Origin: JANQMX01 sp965247175 | GTDB taxonomy: Bacteria; Pseudomonadota; Alphaproteobacteria; Kiloniellales; DSM-21159 | Direction: 5' to 3' | DNA: 64,000 nucleotides | NCBI GenBank assembly: GCA_965247175.1 | Contig: OZ252006.1 | Coordinates: forward strand, 992,001-1,056,000 | Shown: positions 48,870 to 57,505 of the stretch, piece by piece | Layout of the letters: every line of letters begins with the position of its first letter | Numbering within the stretch: position 1 is the stretch's first letter | The notes under the pieces: generated by a model | The model's database searches: none | The model's input: the letters and a program-made list of their open reading frames with translations, nothing else | Told to the model about the DNA's origin: nothing | Position numbers and translations under genes: made by a program

Positions 48870-50111
48870 TTACTGGTGGGGCATGGCGCCCAAGCCCTGG
48901 AACATCTGGCGGATATCGCAGCTCGAGCGCTCTCCGAGGTCATCGAAATGCGTTCCCAGCCAGCGCTCGGCTGCATTTCGGCCGATTTCGAAGAGATGGT
49001 GCAGGAAGGCCCACTCCGCATTCAGCTTCGAAGAAGCATCGAGCGAGAGCATCTGTTGGCGCGCCTCGATGATGTGGACGTGCATGCGGCGATACTCGGC
49101 CGGATCCAGCTTGCCGTTGTCGAGCAGGCGCTTGACGAAGTCGATTGCACGCAGCTCGTGCAACAGTGCGCTGTTGAAGGTGATTTCGTTGATACGGTTC
49201 TGGATGTCGGCCGCGCTTCTCGGGGTCCCTTCACGCAACACCGGATTGATCTGCACGATCACGATGTCGCAGGTGGGGCTACCGTGGAAGAAGGGGAAAA
49301 GCGGCGGGTTCCCCATATAGCCACCGTCCCAGTAGGGGGTACCGTCAATCTCGACCGCCTTGTACATGAACGGTAGGCAGGCAGAGGCCATCACCGAGTC
49401 GAGCGTGATCTCGTCGCGCTCGAAGACGCGCACGCGGCCCGTCTCCACATTGGTGGCTGAGATGAAAATGCCCATGTCGACGCAGGCCCGCACCTTGCGG
49501 AAGTCGATCAGTTCGTCGACCAGGTCACGCAGCGGATTGTAGTCTAGGAGATTCAGGTCGTAGGGCGAGGCCAGCCGCTGCAGCAAATTGAAATAGAGGT
49601 AGCCGGGCGAGCTGTCGAGCGACCAGGAGCCTGTGAGATGGGCCCAGGCCGAGCGCTGAATGGGACTGTTGCGGGCGGCGTGGCTGGTCGTCTCCCAGAA
49701 CTCATGCAGGCGCTCGCGCGCTCCGATGGCGCCATTCTCGAACATGCCCTGTGCCGCCACCACGGCATTCATGGCGCCGGCCGAGGTACCGGAAATGGCT
49801 TCGATCCAAATGCGGTCATCTTCGAACAGCTTGTCGAGCACACCCCAGGTGAAGGCGCCGTGGGCGCCCCCGCCTTGAAGCGCAATGTTGACCGCCTTCG
49901 TGTGGCGGGCATTGCGCCGCGTGGTCTTCTTTGGCTCGACCACGTCGTCGCCGGCGATCTTCGGCGGCTGCACCGCTTCAGACAAGGCTGTATCCGGCTC
50001 AATCGTCTCGGCCATTCGCTTGGCAGGCGCTTTGCGTTTGGTCGCCGTCTTTCTGGGTGTCCGCTTCGGGGCGCCGGTCTTGGGAGCGTTGTCCATCGGG
50101 GAAGTCGCCAT
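48870..50111 (-). CDS. Patatin-like phospholipase with a long basic N-terminal tail
   Basis: 413 residues from ATG 50111 (TAGGAG eight bases upstream; a TTG two codons earlier is in frame). Residues 1-72 are Lys/Arg/Ala/Pro/Thr rich (KRTPRKTATKRKAPAKR) and probably disordered. The patatin core follows: oxyanion loop ALQGGGAHGAF (78-88), nucleophile GTSAG with Ser110, and the partner Asp in YWDGGYMGN. Bacterial patatins are lipid or acyl-ester hydrolases. The gene starts eleven bases after the 3-hydroxybutyrate dehydrogenase stop, a pairing common in alphaproteobacteria and suggestive of polyhydroxybutyrate or lipid turnover. Confidence 0.9.
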   Translation of the reverse strand: MATSPMDNAPKTGAPKRTPRKTATKRKAPAKRMAETIEPDTALSEAVQPPKIAGDDVVEPKKTTRRNARHTKAVNIALQGGGAHGAFTWGVLDKLFEDDRIWIEAISGTSAGAMNAVVAAQGMFENGAIGARERLHEFWETTSHAARNSPIQRSAWAHLTGSWSLDSSPGYLYFNLLQRLASPYDLNLLDYNPLRDLVDELIDFRKVRACVDMGIFISATNVETGRVRVFERDEITLDSVMASACLPFMYKAVEIDGTPYWDGGYMGNPPLFPFFHGSPTCDIVIVQINPVLREGTPRSAADIQNRINEITFNSALLHELRAIDFVKRLLDNGKLDPAEYRRMHVHIIEARQQMLSLDASSKLNAEWAFLHHLFEIGRNAAERWLGTHFDDLGERSSCDIRQMFQGLGAMPHQ

Positions 50112-50122
50112 GGCCAAAGCTC

Positions 50123-50905
50123 CTACTGCGCCGTCCAGCCGCCATCGACCGGCATCGCCGTGCCGGTGATCTGGGCCGCGGCATCGCTCGCCAGAAAGAT
50201 GGCCAGAGCACCTAACTGTCCGGTCTCGACAAACTGTTTGGTCGGTTGGGCGGCCAGCAGCACGTCGCGCTTCACCTCATCCTCGCTGATGCCGCGCGCC
50301 TTGGCGGTATCGGGAATCTGTCCGGCGACCAGAGGAGTCAGGACATAGCCCGGGCAGATCGCATTCGCCGTGATGCCGAACTCTGCGCCTTCCAGCGCAA
50401 TCGTCTTAGTGAAGCCGATCATGCCGTGCTTAGCGGCGACGTAGGCCGACTTGAAGGGCGAAGCGACCAGACCATGGGCAGAGGCGATGTTGATGATTCG
50501 GCCCCACTTGCGCGCCTTCATCTCAGGGAAGACGAGGCGGGTCAGGTGAAAGGCGGAGAAGAGGTTGATCTTGAAGATCAACTCCCACTTTTCGATCGGA
50601 AAGTCCTCGACCGGCGAGACAACCTGAATGCCTGCGTTGGGCACGATGATATCGACCTGACCGAACTGCTCGCGCGTATACTCGACGAGGGCTTCGATAG
50701 CGGAGGGGTCGGACATGTCGGCGCCATGAAAGCCCACGGAAGCGCCCGTCCTCTGGGCGAGATCGCCGCGCGTCTTCTCGATCTCTACCGGATCGCCGAA
50801 GCCGTTCAGCATGACGTTCATGCCGGCCGCGGCGAAGGCTTCGGCGATGCCCAGCCCAATCCCCGAGGTTGAGCCGGTAACGATGGCGGTTTTGGTCTCT
50901 GACAT
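50123..50905 (-). CDS. bdhA: 3-hydroxybutyrate dehydrogenase
   Basis: 260 residues, classical short-chain dehydrogenase: TGSTSGIGLGIAEAFAAAG (cofactor loop), HGADMSDPSAIEAL, VPNAGIQVVSPVEDFP, catalytic Ser in NIASAHGLVASPFKSAYVAAKHG with Tyr and Lys in YVAAK, and the BdhA-specific CPGYVLTPLVAGQIPDTAKARGI. It interconverts (R)-3-hydroxybutyrate and acetoacetate with NAD. First gene of a bdhA-patatin operon. Confidence 0.95.
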   Translation of the reverse strand: MSETKTAIVTGSTSGIGLGIAEAFAAAGMNVMLNGFGDPVEIEKTRGDLAQRTGASVGFHGADMSDPSAIEALVEYTREQFGQVDIIVPNAGIQVVSPVEDFPIEKWELIFKINLFSAFHLTRLVFPEMKARKWGRIINIASAHGLVASPFKSAYVAAKHGMIGFTKTIALEGAEFGITANAICPGYVLTPLVAGQIPDTAKARGISEDEVKRDVLLAAQPTKQFVETGQLGALAIFLASDAAAQITGTAMPVDGGWTAQ

Positions 50906-51239
50906 AGGTCTCTCCTGGTAAGTCTCAGCTTGGGGGCAGCCGTCGGACTTCCAACCGGCACGAGCGGCCCGTCGCGTCCTCTCATGACGCCTTTCGGGAC
51001 CAAGGGGTTACATGATTGGGGTTTGTTATGCTGCTGTGATGGCGGGACGTGCCCTGCCGCTACTGAGATTGTTCCTCGGCACCTTCGGTGACAGTCGTGC
51101 AATGGCTATGAAATCGATAGCTGGCACGCATAGACCTTGCCGCATATGACAGGAACGGCACCTCGTTCGAGACGGCAGGACGTTGGGCGCTGGGGCGAGC
51201 AGCCCCAAAACTGTGGGCAAGGACGCCAGGGAGAGAGCT
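50906..51239. promoter_or_regulatory. Divergent intergenic region between bdhA and a LysR gene
   Basis: About 330 bases without a convincing gene. It must hold promoters for bdhA (minus) and the LysR gene (plus). The only clear site is AGGGAGAG just before the TTG start at 51240. No strong inverted repeat was found; a divergent LysR regulator makes control of bdhA plausible but unproven. Confidence 0.4.
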
Positions 51240-52121
51240 TTGGAACTGCATCAGATCCGCTATTTCATCGCGACCTCGGAGACGCTGAACTTCACCCGCG
51301 CAGCCGAGATGTGCGGAGTTTCGCAGCCCTCTTTGACCAAGGCGATCAAGAAACTCGAGGAAGAGCTTGGCGGTCTGCTGTTTCGGCGGGAGGGCAAGCG
51401 CACCCACCTGACTGAATTGGGCAGGCTGGTGCGGCCACGCCTCGAGCAGGCCCTGTCTCTCACGGACATCGCGCGCAGCGAGGCGGTGGACTTCTCGACC
51501 ATGGCGACTGCGACCCTGACCTTGGGCTGCATGTGCACTATCGCGCCGTCCAGCATCATCAGCCTGGTAGAGCACTTCAGCCAACGCCTGCCTCAGCTCA
51601 ATCTCAACCTGCGCGAAGCGTCAGGCCATCGCTTGCTGGAAATGCTGTTGGAGGGCGAAATCGATATCGCACTCGTCGGCCTGCCGCAGTATGACGAAGC
51701 CCTTGCCACGGCACCGCTTTTCGAGGAGCGCTACGTGGTGGCCTTTCCCAAGGGCCATCGCTTCGAAGCCATGCAGGAAGTGCCCACCCATGAGCTGGCC
51801 GGCGAGCGCTATCTCAAGCGGGTGAACTGCGAGTACCTCGACTACTTCGAGCTGGAAGAGGGCGCCTGGAGCCAGGCGCTCGATGTCCGATACAAGAGCG
51901 AACATGAGAGCTGGGTGCAGGCGATGGTTATCGCTGGCCTGGGCTGTGCCATCATGCCCGAGGGCCTGTCTCTGCATCCGGAGTTAAAGCGCCGCCCGCT
52001 CAGCGAGCCATTCATCCAACGCACCATCTCGGTCGTCACGGTTCGTGGACGCCGTCACACCCCGGTCGTCGAGCTCTTTGTGCGCCTCTGCCAGAAGATG
52101 AATTGGGGCCAGTTCGAGTAG
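51240..52121 (+). CDS. LysR-family transcriptional regulator
   Basis: 293 residues from TTG 51240, which places the start exactly at the family's M-E-L-x-x-L-R-Y-F pattern (ELHQIRYFIATSETLNFTRAAEMCGVSQPSLTKAIKKLEEELG) with AGGGAGAG upstream. The longer frame to 51183 adds a leader with no homology. The effector domain begins about residue 95 (TLTLGCMCTIAPSSIISLVEHF). It is divergent from bdhA and convergent with phnE. Confidence 0.88.
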   Translation: MELHQIRYFIATSETLNFTRAAEMCGVSQPSLTKAIKKLEEELGGLLFRREGKRTHLTELGRLVRPRLEQALSLTDIARSEAVDFSTMATATLTLGCMCTIAPSSIISLVEHFSQRLPQLNLNLREASGHRLLEMLLEGEIDIALVGLPQYDEALATAPLFEERYVVAFPKGHRFEAMQEVPTHELAGERYLKRVNCEYLDYFELEEGAWSQALDVRYKSEHESWVQAMVIAGLGCAIMPEGLSLHPELKRRPLSEPFIQRTISVVTVRGRRHTPVVELFVRLCQKMNWGQFE

Positions 52122-52148
52122 CGGCTCGCTGGACCGTCGCAGAGCGCC

Positions 52149-53084
52149 CTACAGGCTGCGCAGCAGCGGATCGATATCGATCACCCGAGCGAGCAGCAGT
52201 TCCGCTGCGACGAAGACCACCAGCAGGAAGCCGAGAAAGGCCACCAGGCGCTCGACCTCCTCGCCATCGATCACCGCCTTGCGCAGGAGCTGCGAGAGAA
52301 TGTCGAGCAGCGAGACGATGACGATGATCATCAGCAGGATGGCCGAGGCCGCGGCGAAGTTGAAGGAGCGCATGGTGTCGTAGAGCGCGATGCCGATGCC
52401 GCCGGCACCGACGAAGCCGAGCACCGTGGCGCTGCGCACATTGGCCTCGAAGCGATAGAGCGAGTAGGAGATCCAGAGCGGCAGCACCTGGGGGATGACA
52501 CCGAAGACGATCTCCTGGATGTGGGAGGCGCCGGTCGCGCGGATGCCTTCGACGGGACGCGGGTCGATGGCCTCCACGGCTTCGGAGAAGAGCTTGGCCA
52601 AGGTTCCGATGGTGTGGACCGCCAGCGCCATGACGCCGGCGAGGGGGCCGAGGCCGACGGCGGCGACGAAGATCAGTGCGAAGACCAAGTCGTTGATCGC
52701 CCGGAAAGCGTCCATCAGGCGACGCACGGGAAAGCGGATCCAGGCCGGCGTGATGTTGGCCGAGGAGAGCAGGCCGAAGGGCACCGACAGCACCACGGCG
52801 ATGACGCTGCCCCAGACCGCCATCTGCACCGTCTCGAGGATGAGGTCGAGATAGTCGCGCCAGTAGCGGAAGCTCGGCTCCGAGAAGTCCGACAGCAGCA
52901 CCGCCATGTTGCCGGCGCCGGTCCAAAGCTCCGGCAGGCGGTCCATCTCGGCCGGGAAGAAGCTCCAGGCGAGCAACACGGCCAGGCTGCCCCAGATCAC
53001 CCAGCCGTAGATGCGCTGGGTCAGTTCGGGCTGCGGCACGGCAACATCCAGCTCACGCTGGCCCCTGGCCGTGGTGTCCACCAT
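52149..53084 (-). CDS. phnE: PhnE-like phosphonate/phosphate-type ABC permease
   Basis: 311 residues, six or more transmembrane helices. The family core is LILETVQMAVWGSVIAVVLSVPFGLLSS, RAINDLVFALIFVAAVGLGPLAGVMALAVHTIG, the EAA-type loop EAIDPRPVEGIRATGASHIQEIVFGVIPQV, and ATVLGFVGAGGIGIALYDTM. It is separated from the binding-protein gene by a terminator hairpin. Only one PhnE copy is present. No C-P lyase genes are nearby, so phosphonate, phosphite or phosphate import are all possible. Confidence 0.92.
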   Translation of the reverse strand: MVDTTARGQRELDVAVPQPELTQRIYGWVIWGSLAVLLAWSFFPAEMDRLPELWTGAGNMAVLLSDFSEPSFRYWRDYLDLILETVQMAVWGSVIAVVLSVPFGLLSSANITPAWIRFPVRRLMDAFRAINDLVFALIFVAAVGLGPLAGVMALAVHTIGTLAKLFSEAVEAIDPRPVEGIRATGASHIQEIVFGVIPQVLPLWISYSLYRFEANVRSATVLGFVGAGGIGIALYDTMRSFNFAAASAILLMIIVIVSLLDILSQLLRKAVIDGEEVERLVAFLGFLLVVFVAAELLLARVIDIDPLLRSL

Positions 53085-53103
53085 CTCTTCGCTCCTTGGC
53101 TAA

Positions 53104-53133
53104 AGAAAAACGGCGCCGCGGAGTGCGGCGCCG
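53104..53133 (-). terminator. Intrinsic terminator/attenuator between phnD and phnE
   Basis: On the minus strand: CGGCGCCGC, ACTCC loop, GCGGCGCCG (perfect 9-bp stem) followed directly by TTTTTCTTTA. It lies 27 bases after the phnD stop and 20 bases before phnE. This is the clearest rho-independent terminator of the window. Since phnE lies just beyond it in the same direction, read-through or a second promoter must supply the permease. Confidence 0.85.
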
Positions 53134-53159
53134 TCGCTAAAGGCGCTCTCGGCGCTGGA

Positions 53160-54173
53160 TTACATGCTGGGCACTTCTTGCACGAGCGCCCGCACTTCCT
53201 CGATCTTGGCCTTCTGCTCGGCGATCTGCTCTTCCTTCTCAGCGGCCGAGAGGGTCTCGTCGCTCTGGATTTGCAGGATCTGCTTGTTGGCCTCCATCTC
53301 CCGGAAGGGCAGCAGCTGCGCGTTGGAGGAGGGGACGAAGCCCATGAAACCGCCGTTCTGCAGCACGGCCCGCTCTTGCTTCACCTCGTCGATGCTGCCG
53401 AGGCGGCCGAAGGACATGAAGGCGTAGAGGATCTTGGCCTTGACCTCTTCCGGCAGGTCGGCGCGCCAGGCCATGGGGTCGGCGGCGATCAGGGGCGAAC
53501 GCCAGATCTCTTTGATCTGCTCGGCCGCCTCCGGCTTGTTGCGCTTGAGGCGGAAATAGAGCGCGCGGTTGTTGGCTGTCGCCACGTCGACCTGCTTGTT
53601 GGCGACGGACAGCAGGTTGGCTTCGTGGCTGGCATTGCGCACGGTGTTGAAGCAGTCGCGCGGGTTCACGTCGTGGGCGGCGAAGATGAAGGTGGTCGGC
53701 ACCAGAAAGCCGGAGGTCGACTGCGGGTCGCCGATGCCGAAGTCGAGCGACTGCGCGTCGCAGGTGGCGAGCACGTCCTCGAGCGAGTTGATCTCGTCGT
53801 TGTCCTTATGGGTCACCAGGATCGAGTGGTAGCCCTTCGAGCCGTCGGTCTCGATCATCTGCGCGAAGACCTCGGCGCCGGCCCGGTCCACCGCCGTCAT
53901 GGCCGACTTGTTGCCGAACAGCACGAGATCGACCTTGTCGAAGCGCATGGCCTCGATCACGCCGGTGTAGTCGGTGGCGAAGAAGGGATTGATCTTGATC
54001 CCGGTCTTCACCTCCATGGCTTCGATGATCGGCCCCCAGCGCTTCATCAGGTTGTCCTGGCTTTCGACCGCCAGAATGCCCCAGTTCAGCTCCTTGATCT
54101 CTTCGGCAACTGCCGTCGTGGCGGCGAACGCGACGACTGCCGCAGCAGCCACGCCCTTTGCAAAAGCTCTCAT
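53160..54173 (-). CDS. phnD: PhnD-like phosphonate-type periplasmic binding protein
   Basis: 337 residues from ATG 54173 (GGAGCC upstream; the frame extends further without a site). Signal peptide MRAFAKGVAAAAVVAFAATTAVA. PhnD family pattern: LNWGILAVESQDNLMKRWGPIIEAMEVKTGI, FFATDYTGVIEAMRFDKVDLVLFGNKSAM, DFGIGDPQSTSGFLVPTTFIF, and RSPLIAADPMAWRADLPEEVKAKI. The C-terminus ends in a Glu/Lys-rich helix. It should capture a phosphonate or related oxyanion for PhnC/PhnE. Confidence 0.92.
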   Translation of the reverse strand: MRAFAKGVAAAAVVAFAATTAVAEEIKELNWGILAVESQDNLMKRWGPIIEAMEVKTGIKINPFFATDYTGVIEAMRFDKVDLVLFGNKSAMTAVDRAGAEVFAQMIETDGSKGYHSILVTHKDNDEINSLEDVLATCDAQSLDFGIGDPQSTSGFLVPTTFIFAAHDVNPRDCFNTVRNASHEANLLSVANKQVDVATANNRALYFRLKRNKPEAAEQIKEIWRSPLIAADPMAWRADLPEEVKAKILYAFMSFGRLGSIDEVKQERAVLQNGGFMGFVPSSNAQLLPFREMEANKQILQIQSDETLSAAEKEEQIAEQKAKIEEVRALVQEVPSM

Positions 54174-54207
54174 GACAGGCTCCTTCGCACGGTTGGTTCG
54201 GTAAGGT

Positions 54208-55044
54208 CTAAGCGTAGGCGAGCTGCTTCGGCTCGGTCGGGAGGATCTCTCCGTCGGAGGCGTCGGGCAGCACCAGCTCCTCGCTGGCTTCGCCATAGAT
54301 GTCGCGCAGGAAAGCCAAGGTCAGCTCATGGCTCGGCCCGTCGAAGACGATGCGCCCGTCGCGCATGGCGATGGTGCGCGGGCAGTAGCGCCGGGCGTAC
54401 TCGACCTGATGCAGGGAGACGAGAACGGTAATCCCGTCCGTCCGGTTGATCTCGGAGAGAGTCTCCATGACCCGCTTGGCCGAAGCCGGGTCGAGGGAGG
54501 CGATCGGCTCGTCGGCCAGGATGACCTTGGCACCCTGCACCAGCGTGCGGGCAATGGCCGCCCGCTGCTGCTGCCCGCCGGACAGGGTCGCGGCCCGCTG
54601 GCGCGCGGTCTTGGCGATACCGACCCGGTCGAGCGCCTGCATGGCCAGGAGCTTCTCTTCCCGCAGGAAGTAGCAGAGCGAGCCGCGCCAGCGCGGCACC
54701 CGGCCGAGCAATCCGGCGAGTACATTCATCAGCACGCTCAGGCGAGGCACCAGGTTGAACTGCTGGAAGATCACGCCGACGTCGGCGCGGGTCCGCACCA
54801 CGTTATGGGCGATGCGCCCGTCGTGCTGCACGCTGCGACCAAGCACCTCGACGTGACAGCCGGTTCCGTCACGGTCGGCCGGCAGCAAGCCGGCTATATG
54901 ACGGATCAGGGTCGATTTTCCCGAGCCTGATGCACCGATCAGGGCCACCATCTCGCCTTCTCCGACCGAGAGGGAGACGCCATCCAAGGCGCGCGTACCA
55001 CCCCGAAAGGTCTTGGACAGCCTGCTTATTTCGATAGCCGCCAT
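54208..55044 (-). CDS. phnC: PhnC-like ATP-binding subunit
   Basis: 278 residues from ATG 55044 (AGAGGG upstream); an open extension upstream is not family-like. Walker A GASGSGKST, PhnC marker FQQFNLVPRLSVLMNVLAGLLGRVPRWR, signature LSGGQQQRAAIARTL, Walker B VILADEPIASLDP, H-loop VSLHQVEYARRYC. First gene of the phnC-phnD-phnE operon, divergent from the adenylate cyclase gene across 211 bases. Confidence 0.94.
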   Translation of the reverse strand: MAAIEISRLSKTFRGGTRALDGVSLSVGEGEMVALIGASGSGKSTLIRHIAGLLPADRDGTGCHVEVLGRSVQHDGRIAHNVVRTRADVGVIFQQFNLVPRLSVLMNVLAGLLGRVPRWRGSLCYFLREEKLLAMQALDRVGIAKTARQRAATLSGGQQQRAAIARTLVQGAKVILADEPIASLDPASAKRVMETLSEINRTDGITVLVSLHQVEYARRYCPRTIAMRDGRIVFDGPSHELTLAFLRDIYGEASEELVLPDASDGEILPTEPKQLAYA

Positions 55045-55255
55045 CGGTGCCCTCTTTTGATGTGCGGGCGGACGGTAGTGGCGCCGCATGACAGGCGCGT
55101 TACCCTTTTGCGTGACTTTCGTCTCACTCGTGTAGACAAGCTGTGAGTCTCTCGACGAGGGACAATCACGCGTGACAAAACCAGGTGCCGGCGACCTGGT
55201 TGCGCACCTGCAGCGCTTGGAAAGCGGACCCGACCAACCAAAGTGATTGGTTGCC

Positions 55256-56536
55256 ATGAGCGAGAAACAAACGCGGCCCGATGGAAGTCCCTATCCCAAT
55301 TTCGTGACCCTGCTTCGGCGCAGCCGCGAAACCGGCGAGGCGCTGGGCAAGCTTTCGGGCGCCGACGTCGAGGCCTGGCTGCTTGGCGACGCCCTCGCCG
55401 AGAATGACTTCATGAAGCTGTTTCACGGCTTCGTGCTGCGTCTGGTGGCGGCCGGCTTGCCACTGCATCGCGCGAGCCTGCACGTCGGCACCCTGCATCC
55501 CCAGCTCTACGGCTATGCCTGGAACTGGAACAGCGGTGACGCCTGCTGCGACGAGGTGATCATCGGCGAGGCGGTGCTGAGCTCGGACGCTTATCGCCGC
55601 AATCCGATCTTCCGGGTCGTCGAACATGGGGAGCGCGTGCGGGCACGAACCGATCAGCCGGAAACCGCTGCAGAAAGCCCTCTTTTGTCCGAGCTCGCGG
55701 AGCAGGGGATCACCGAATACATCGCAGCTCCGCTTCGCGCCGGCGGAGCCTATCACAACGCCGCAACAGCCGCGACCAAGCAGCCCGGCGGCTTCAGCGA
55801 CGAGCAGTTCGACGAAATCGACCGCCTGGGCAAGCTTCTGGCGCTCCACGTCGAGCGGCATATCGCCATGCGCATCTCCGAGAACGTGCTGGACACCTAC
55901 CTTGGCAGTGCTGCCGGAAGCCAGGTTCTCAGCGGCTCGATCAAGCGCGGCGCCGGTGCCCCGATCAGCGCGATCATCTGGAGCTCGGATCTGCGTGGCT
56001 TCACGAACCTGGCCAACCGCCTCAGGGGGGCCCAGGTGTTGGCGGTGCTGAACGAGTACTTCGATCGCGTGGCCGGGGCGGTCATGGGCCATGGCGGCGA
56101 GGTGCTGAAGTTCATCGGCGACGGCCTGCTGGCCGTGTTTCCCTTCTCGAAGTTCGAAAGCGAGCAAGCCGCTGCGGAAGCCGCCCTGGCCGCCGCCGAG
56201 GTTGCGCTCGCGGAGCTCGATGCGCTCAACGAGAGCGATGAGCGACTCAGCGACATCCCGGACTGGCGTCCCTTGCGGAGCGGCATCGGCCTGCACCGCG
56301 GCCAGGTCTTCTTCGGCAATGTCGGGGCGCCGGGGCGGCTCGACTTCACGGTGATTGGCCGCGCCGTAAACACCGCAAGCCGGGTCGAGGCCCTGAGCAA
56401 AGACGTCAAGCGGCCCATCCTTATGACCGAGCCGGTGGCGGTGTTGTTAGAGCGGCCGCTGGAACCCCTGGGGGAATACAGCCTACGCGGCGTTCCGGCC
56501 CCCGTGACCGTCTTCGCCCCGACGAGTGGCGACTGA
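55256..56536 (+). CDS. Class III adenylate cyclase with an N-terminal GAF-like domain
   Basis: 426 residues from ATG 55256. The cyclase domain from about 235 has the first metal Asp in IIWSSDLRGFTNLAN (Asp245), the second in KFIGDGLLAVFPF (Asp289, with Lys285 suggesting ATP specificity), then LHRGQVFFGNVGAPGRLDFTVIGRAVNTASRVE, including the Asp and Arg of the active site. The first 200 residues have a GAF-like pattern (GITEYIAAPLRAGG, LGKLLALHVERHI). It would make cAMP in response to a cytoplasmic signal. Its last 54 bases overlap the convergent acyltransferase-like gene. Confidence 0.9.
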   Translation: MSEKQTRPDGSPYPNFVTLLRRSRETGEALGKLSGADVEAWLLGDALAENDFMKLFHGFVLRLVAAGLPLHRASLHVGTLHPQLYGYAWNWNSGDACCDEVIIGEAVLSSDAYRRNPIFRVVEHGERVRARTDQPETAAESPLLSELAEQGITEYIAAPLRAGGAYHNAATAATKQPGGFSDEQFDEIDRLGKLLALHVERHIAMRISENVLDTYLGSAAGSQVLSGSIKRGAGAPISAIIWSSDLRGFTNLANRLRGAQVLAVLNEYFDRVAGAVMGHGGEVLKFIGDGLLAVFPFSKFESEQAAAEAALAAAEVALAELDALNESDERLSDIPDWRPLRSGIGLHRGQVFFGNVGAPGRLDFTVIGRAVNTASRVEALSKDVKRPILMTEPVAVLLERPLEPLGEYSLRGVPAPVTVFAPTSGD

Positions 56537-57505
56537 AGCCTCATCAGGTTGGGCGCGTGTCTCGTCCGGCCCGACCGCTGCTTCGCTTGTCTCGATCGGC
56601 TCGGGGCTCCAGTGATTGGGCCCGGCAAACCAGCCGCGCCAGAGCGTGGGATAGTGCCGGACATAGCGCTCGAGAAGCGGCACGTAGGCTGAGACGAAGG
56701 CCTCTTCCTTTGCCTTCTTGTCCTGCGCGGACGCCTCAAGGGCCGGTTCGACAATGACACGATAGCCGGGCCCCTCAGGAACCACGAAGACCGGCAGGAG
56801 CGCCGCTCCCGTCTTGGCCGCGAGGTTCGGTGCGCCGGTGGCGAGCCGCAGCGACCCGCCCAAGAAGGGACGCGTGGCCACACGCAGACCTGTGTGAACC
56901 GCCGTGATGGAGACCAAGCCGTTGCCGCGCAGGCGCTTGAACAGGGTGCGGAGGGCCGGGCCTTCTCCCTTTTCGTCCAGAACCAAGCGTTCCTTCAGGT
57001 AGCGGCGTTCGACCCCTGTCTTCAGGGGATTTAGGAAGCGCAACCCGAATTTTGTGTCCGAGAAGCCATGGGTCAGTGCGCTGAGGTGATGAAGATCGTA
57101 GCCCGCCTCGGCAATTCCGCGCTTGAAGACCAGGTCCGCATGGATGAAAGGGCAAAACCAAAGTATGGCGCCTTTGCCGCCTTCAAGCGCTTGATCGATA
57201 TGCTCTCGGCCCTCAAGCGCAATCTTGGCCGGCCAGCCATAGGGCGCGTTCTCGCGCAGGATCTCGAGCAGCTCGCAATAGAGATTGGTCCGAAAGCCAA
57301 GCCCCACTTGCGACGGATCCCTTGTCGTGTGCTGCTTGATGCAAGAGTCGGTGGTCGGAGTGTGCCTGCCGCTCAATCCCACATGAACGCGCGCAACCCC
57401 TCGCGCCACGATCGGCCAAACACGCGGCGGTGCCAGCCAGGCAAAGGGCAGGAACCCTCCCAGCGTCACGCAATAGCGTATGTCGTCGGGTTTGATGAAC
57501 TTCAT
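56483..57505 (-). CDS. LpxL/HtrB-like lipid acyltransferase homologue with altered active-site motif
   Basis: 340 residues. Overall pattern of the LpxL superfamily: KIALEGREHIDQALEGGKGAILWFCPFIHADLVFKRGIAEAG, RRYLKERLVLDEKGEGPALRTLFKRLRGNGLVSITAVHTG, then GGSLRLATGAPNLAAKTGAALLPVFVVPEGPGYRVIVEPAL and PTLWRGWFAGPNHW. The catalytic HX4(D/E) motif, usually H-x-G-N-W-E, is not intact: the line reads F-I-H-A-D-L-V-F, with His followed by Asp after only one residue. It could acylate a different acceptor or be inactive. The C-terminal 40 residues are low-complexity and overlap the cyclase gene antisense. Confidence 0.7.
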   Translation of the reverse strand: MKFIKPDDIRYCVTLGGFLPFAWLAPPRVWPIVARGVARVHVGLSGRHTPTTDSCIKQHTTRDPSQVGLGFRTNLYCELLEILRENAPYGWPAKIALEGREHIDQALEGGKGAILWFCPFIHADLVFKRGIAEAGYDLHHLSALTHGFSDTKFGLRFLNPLKTGVERRYLKERLVLDEKGEGPALRTLFKRLRGNGLVSITAVHTGLRVATRPFLGGSLRLATGAPNLAAKTGAALLPVFVVPEGPGYRVIVEPALEASAQDKKAKEEAFVSAYVPLLERYVRHYPTLWRGWFAGPNHWSPEPIETSEAAVGPDETRAQPDEASVATRRGEDGHGGRNAA

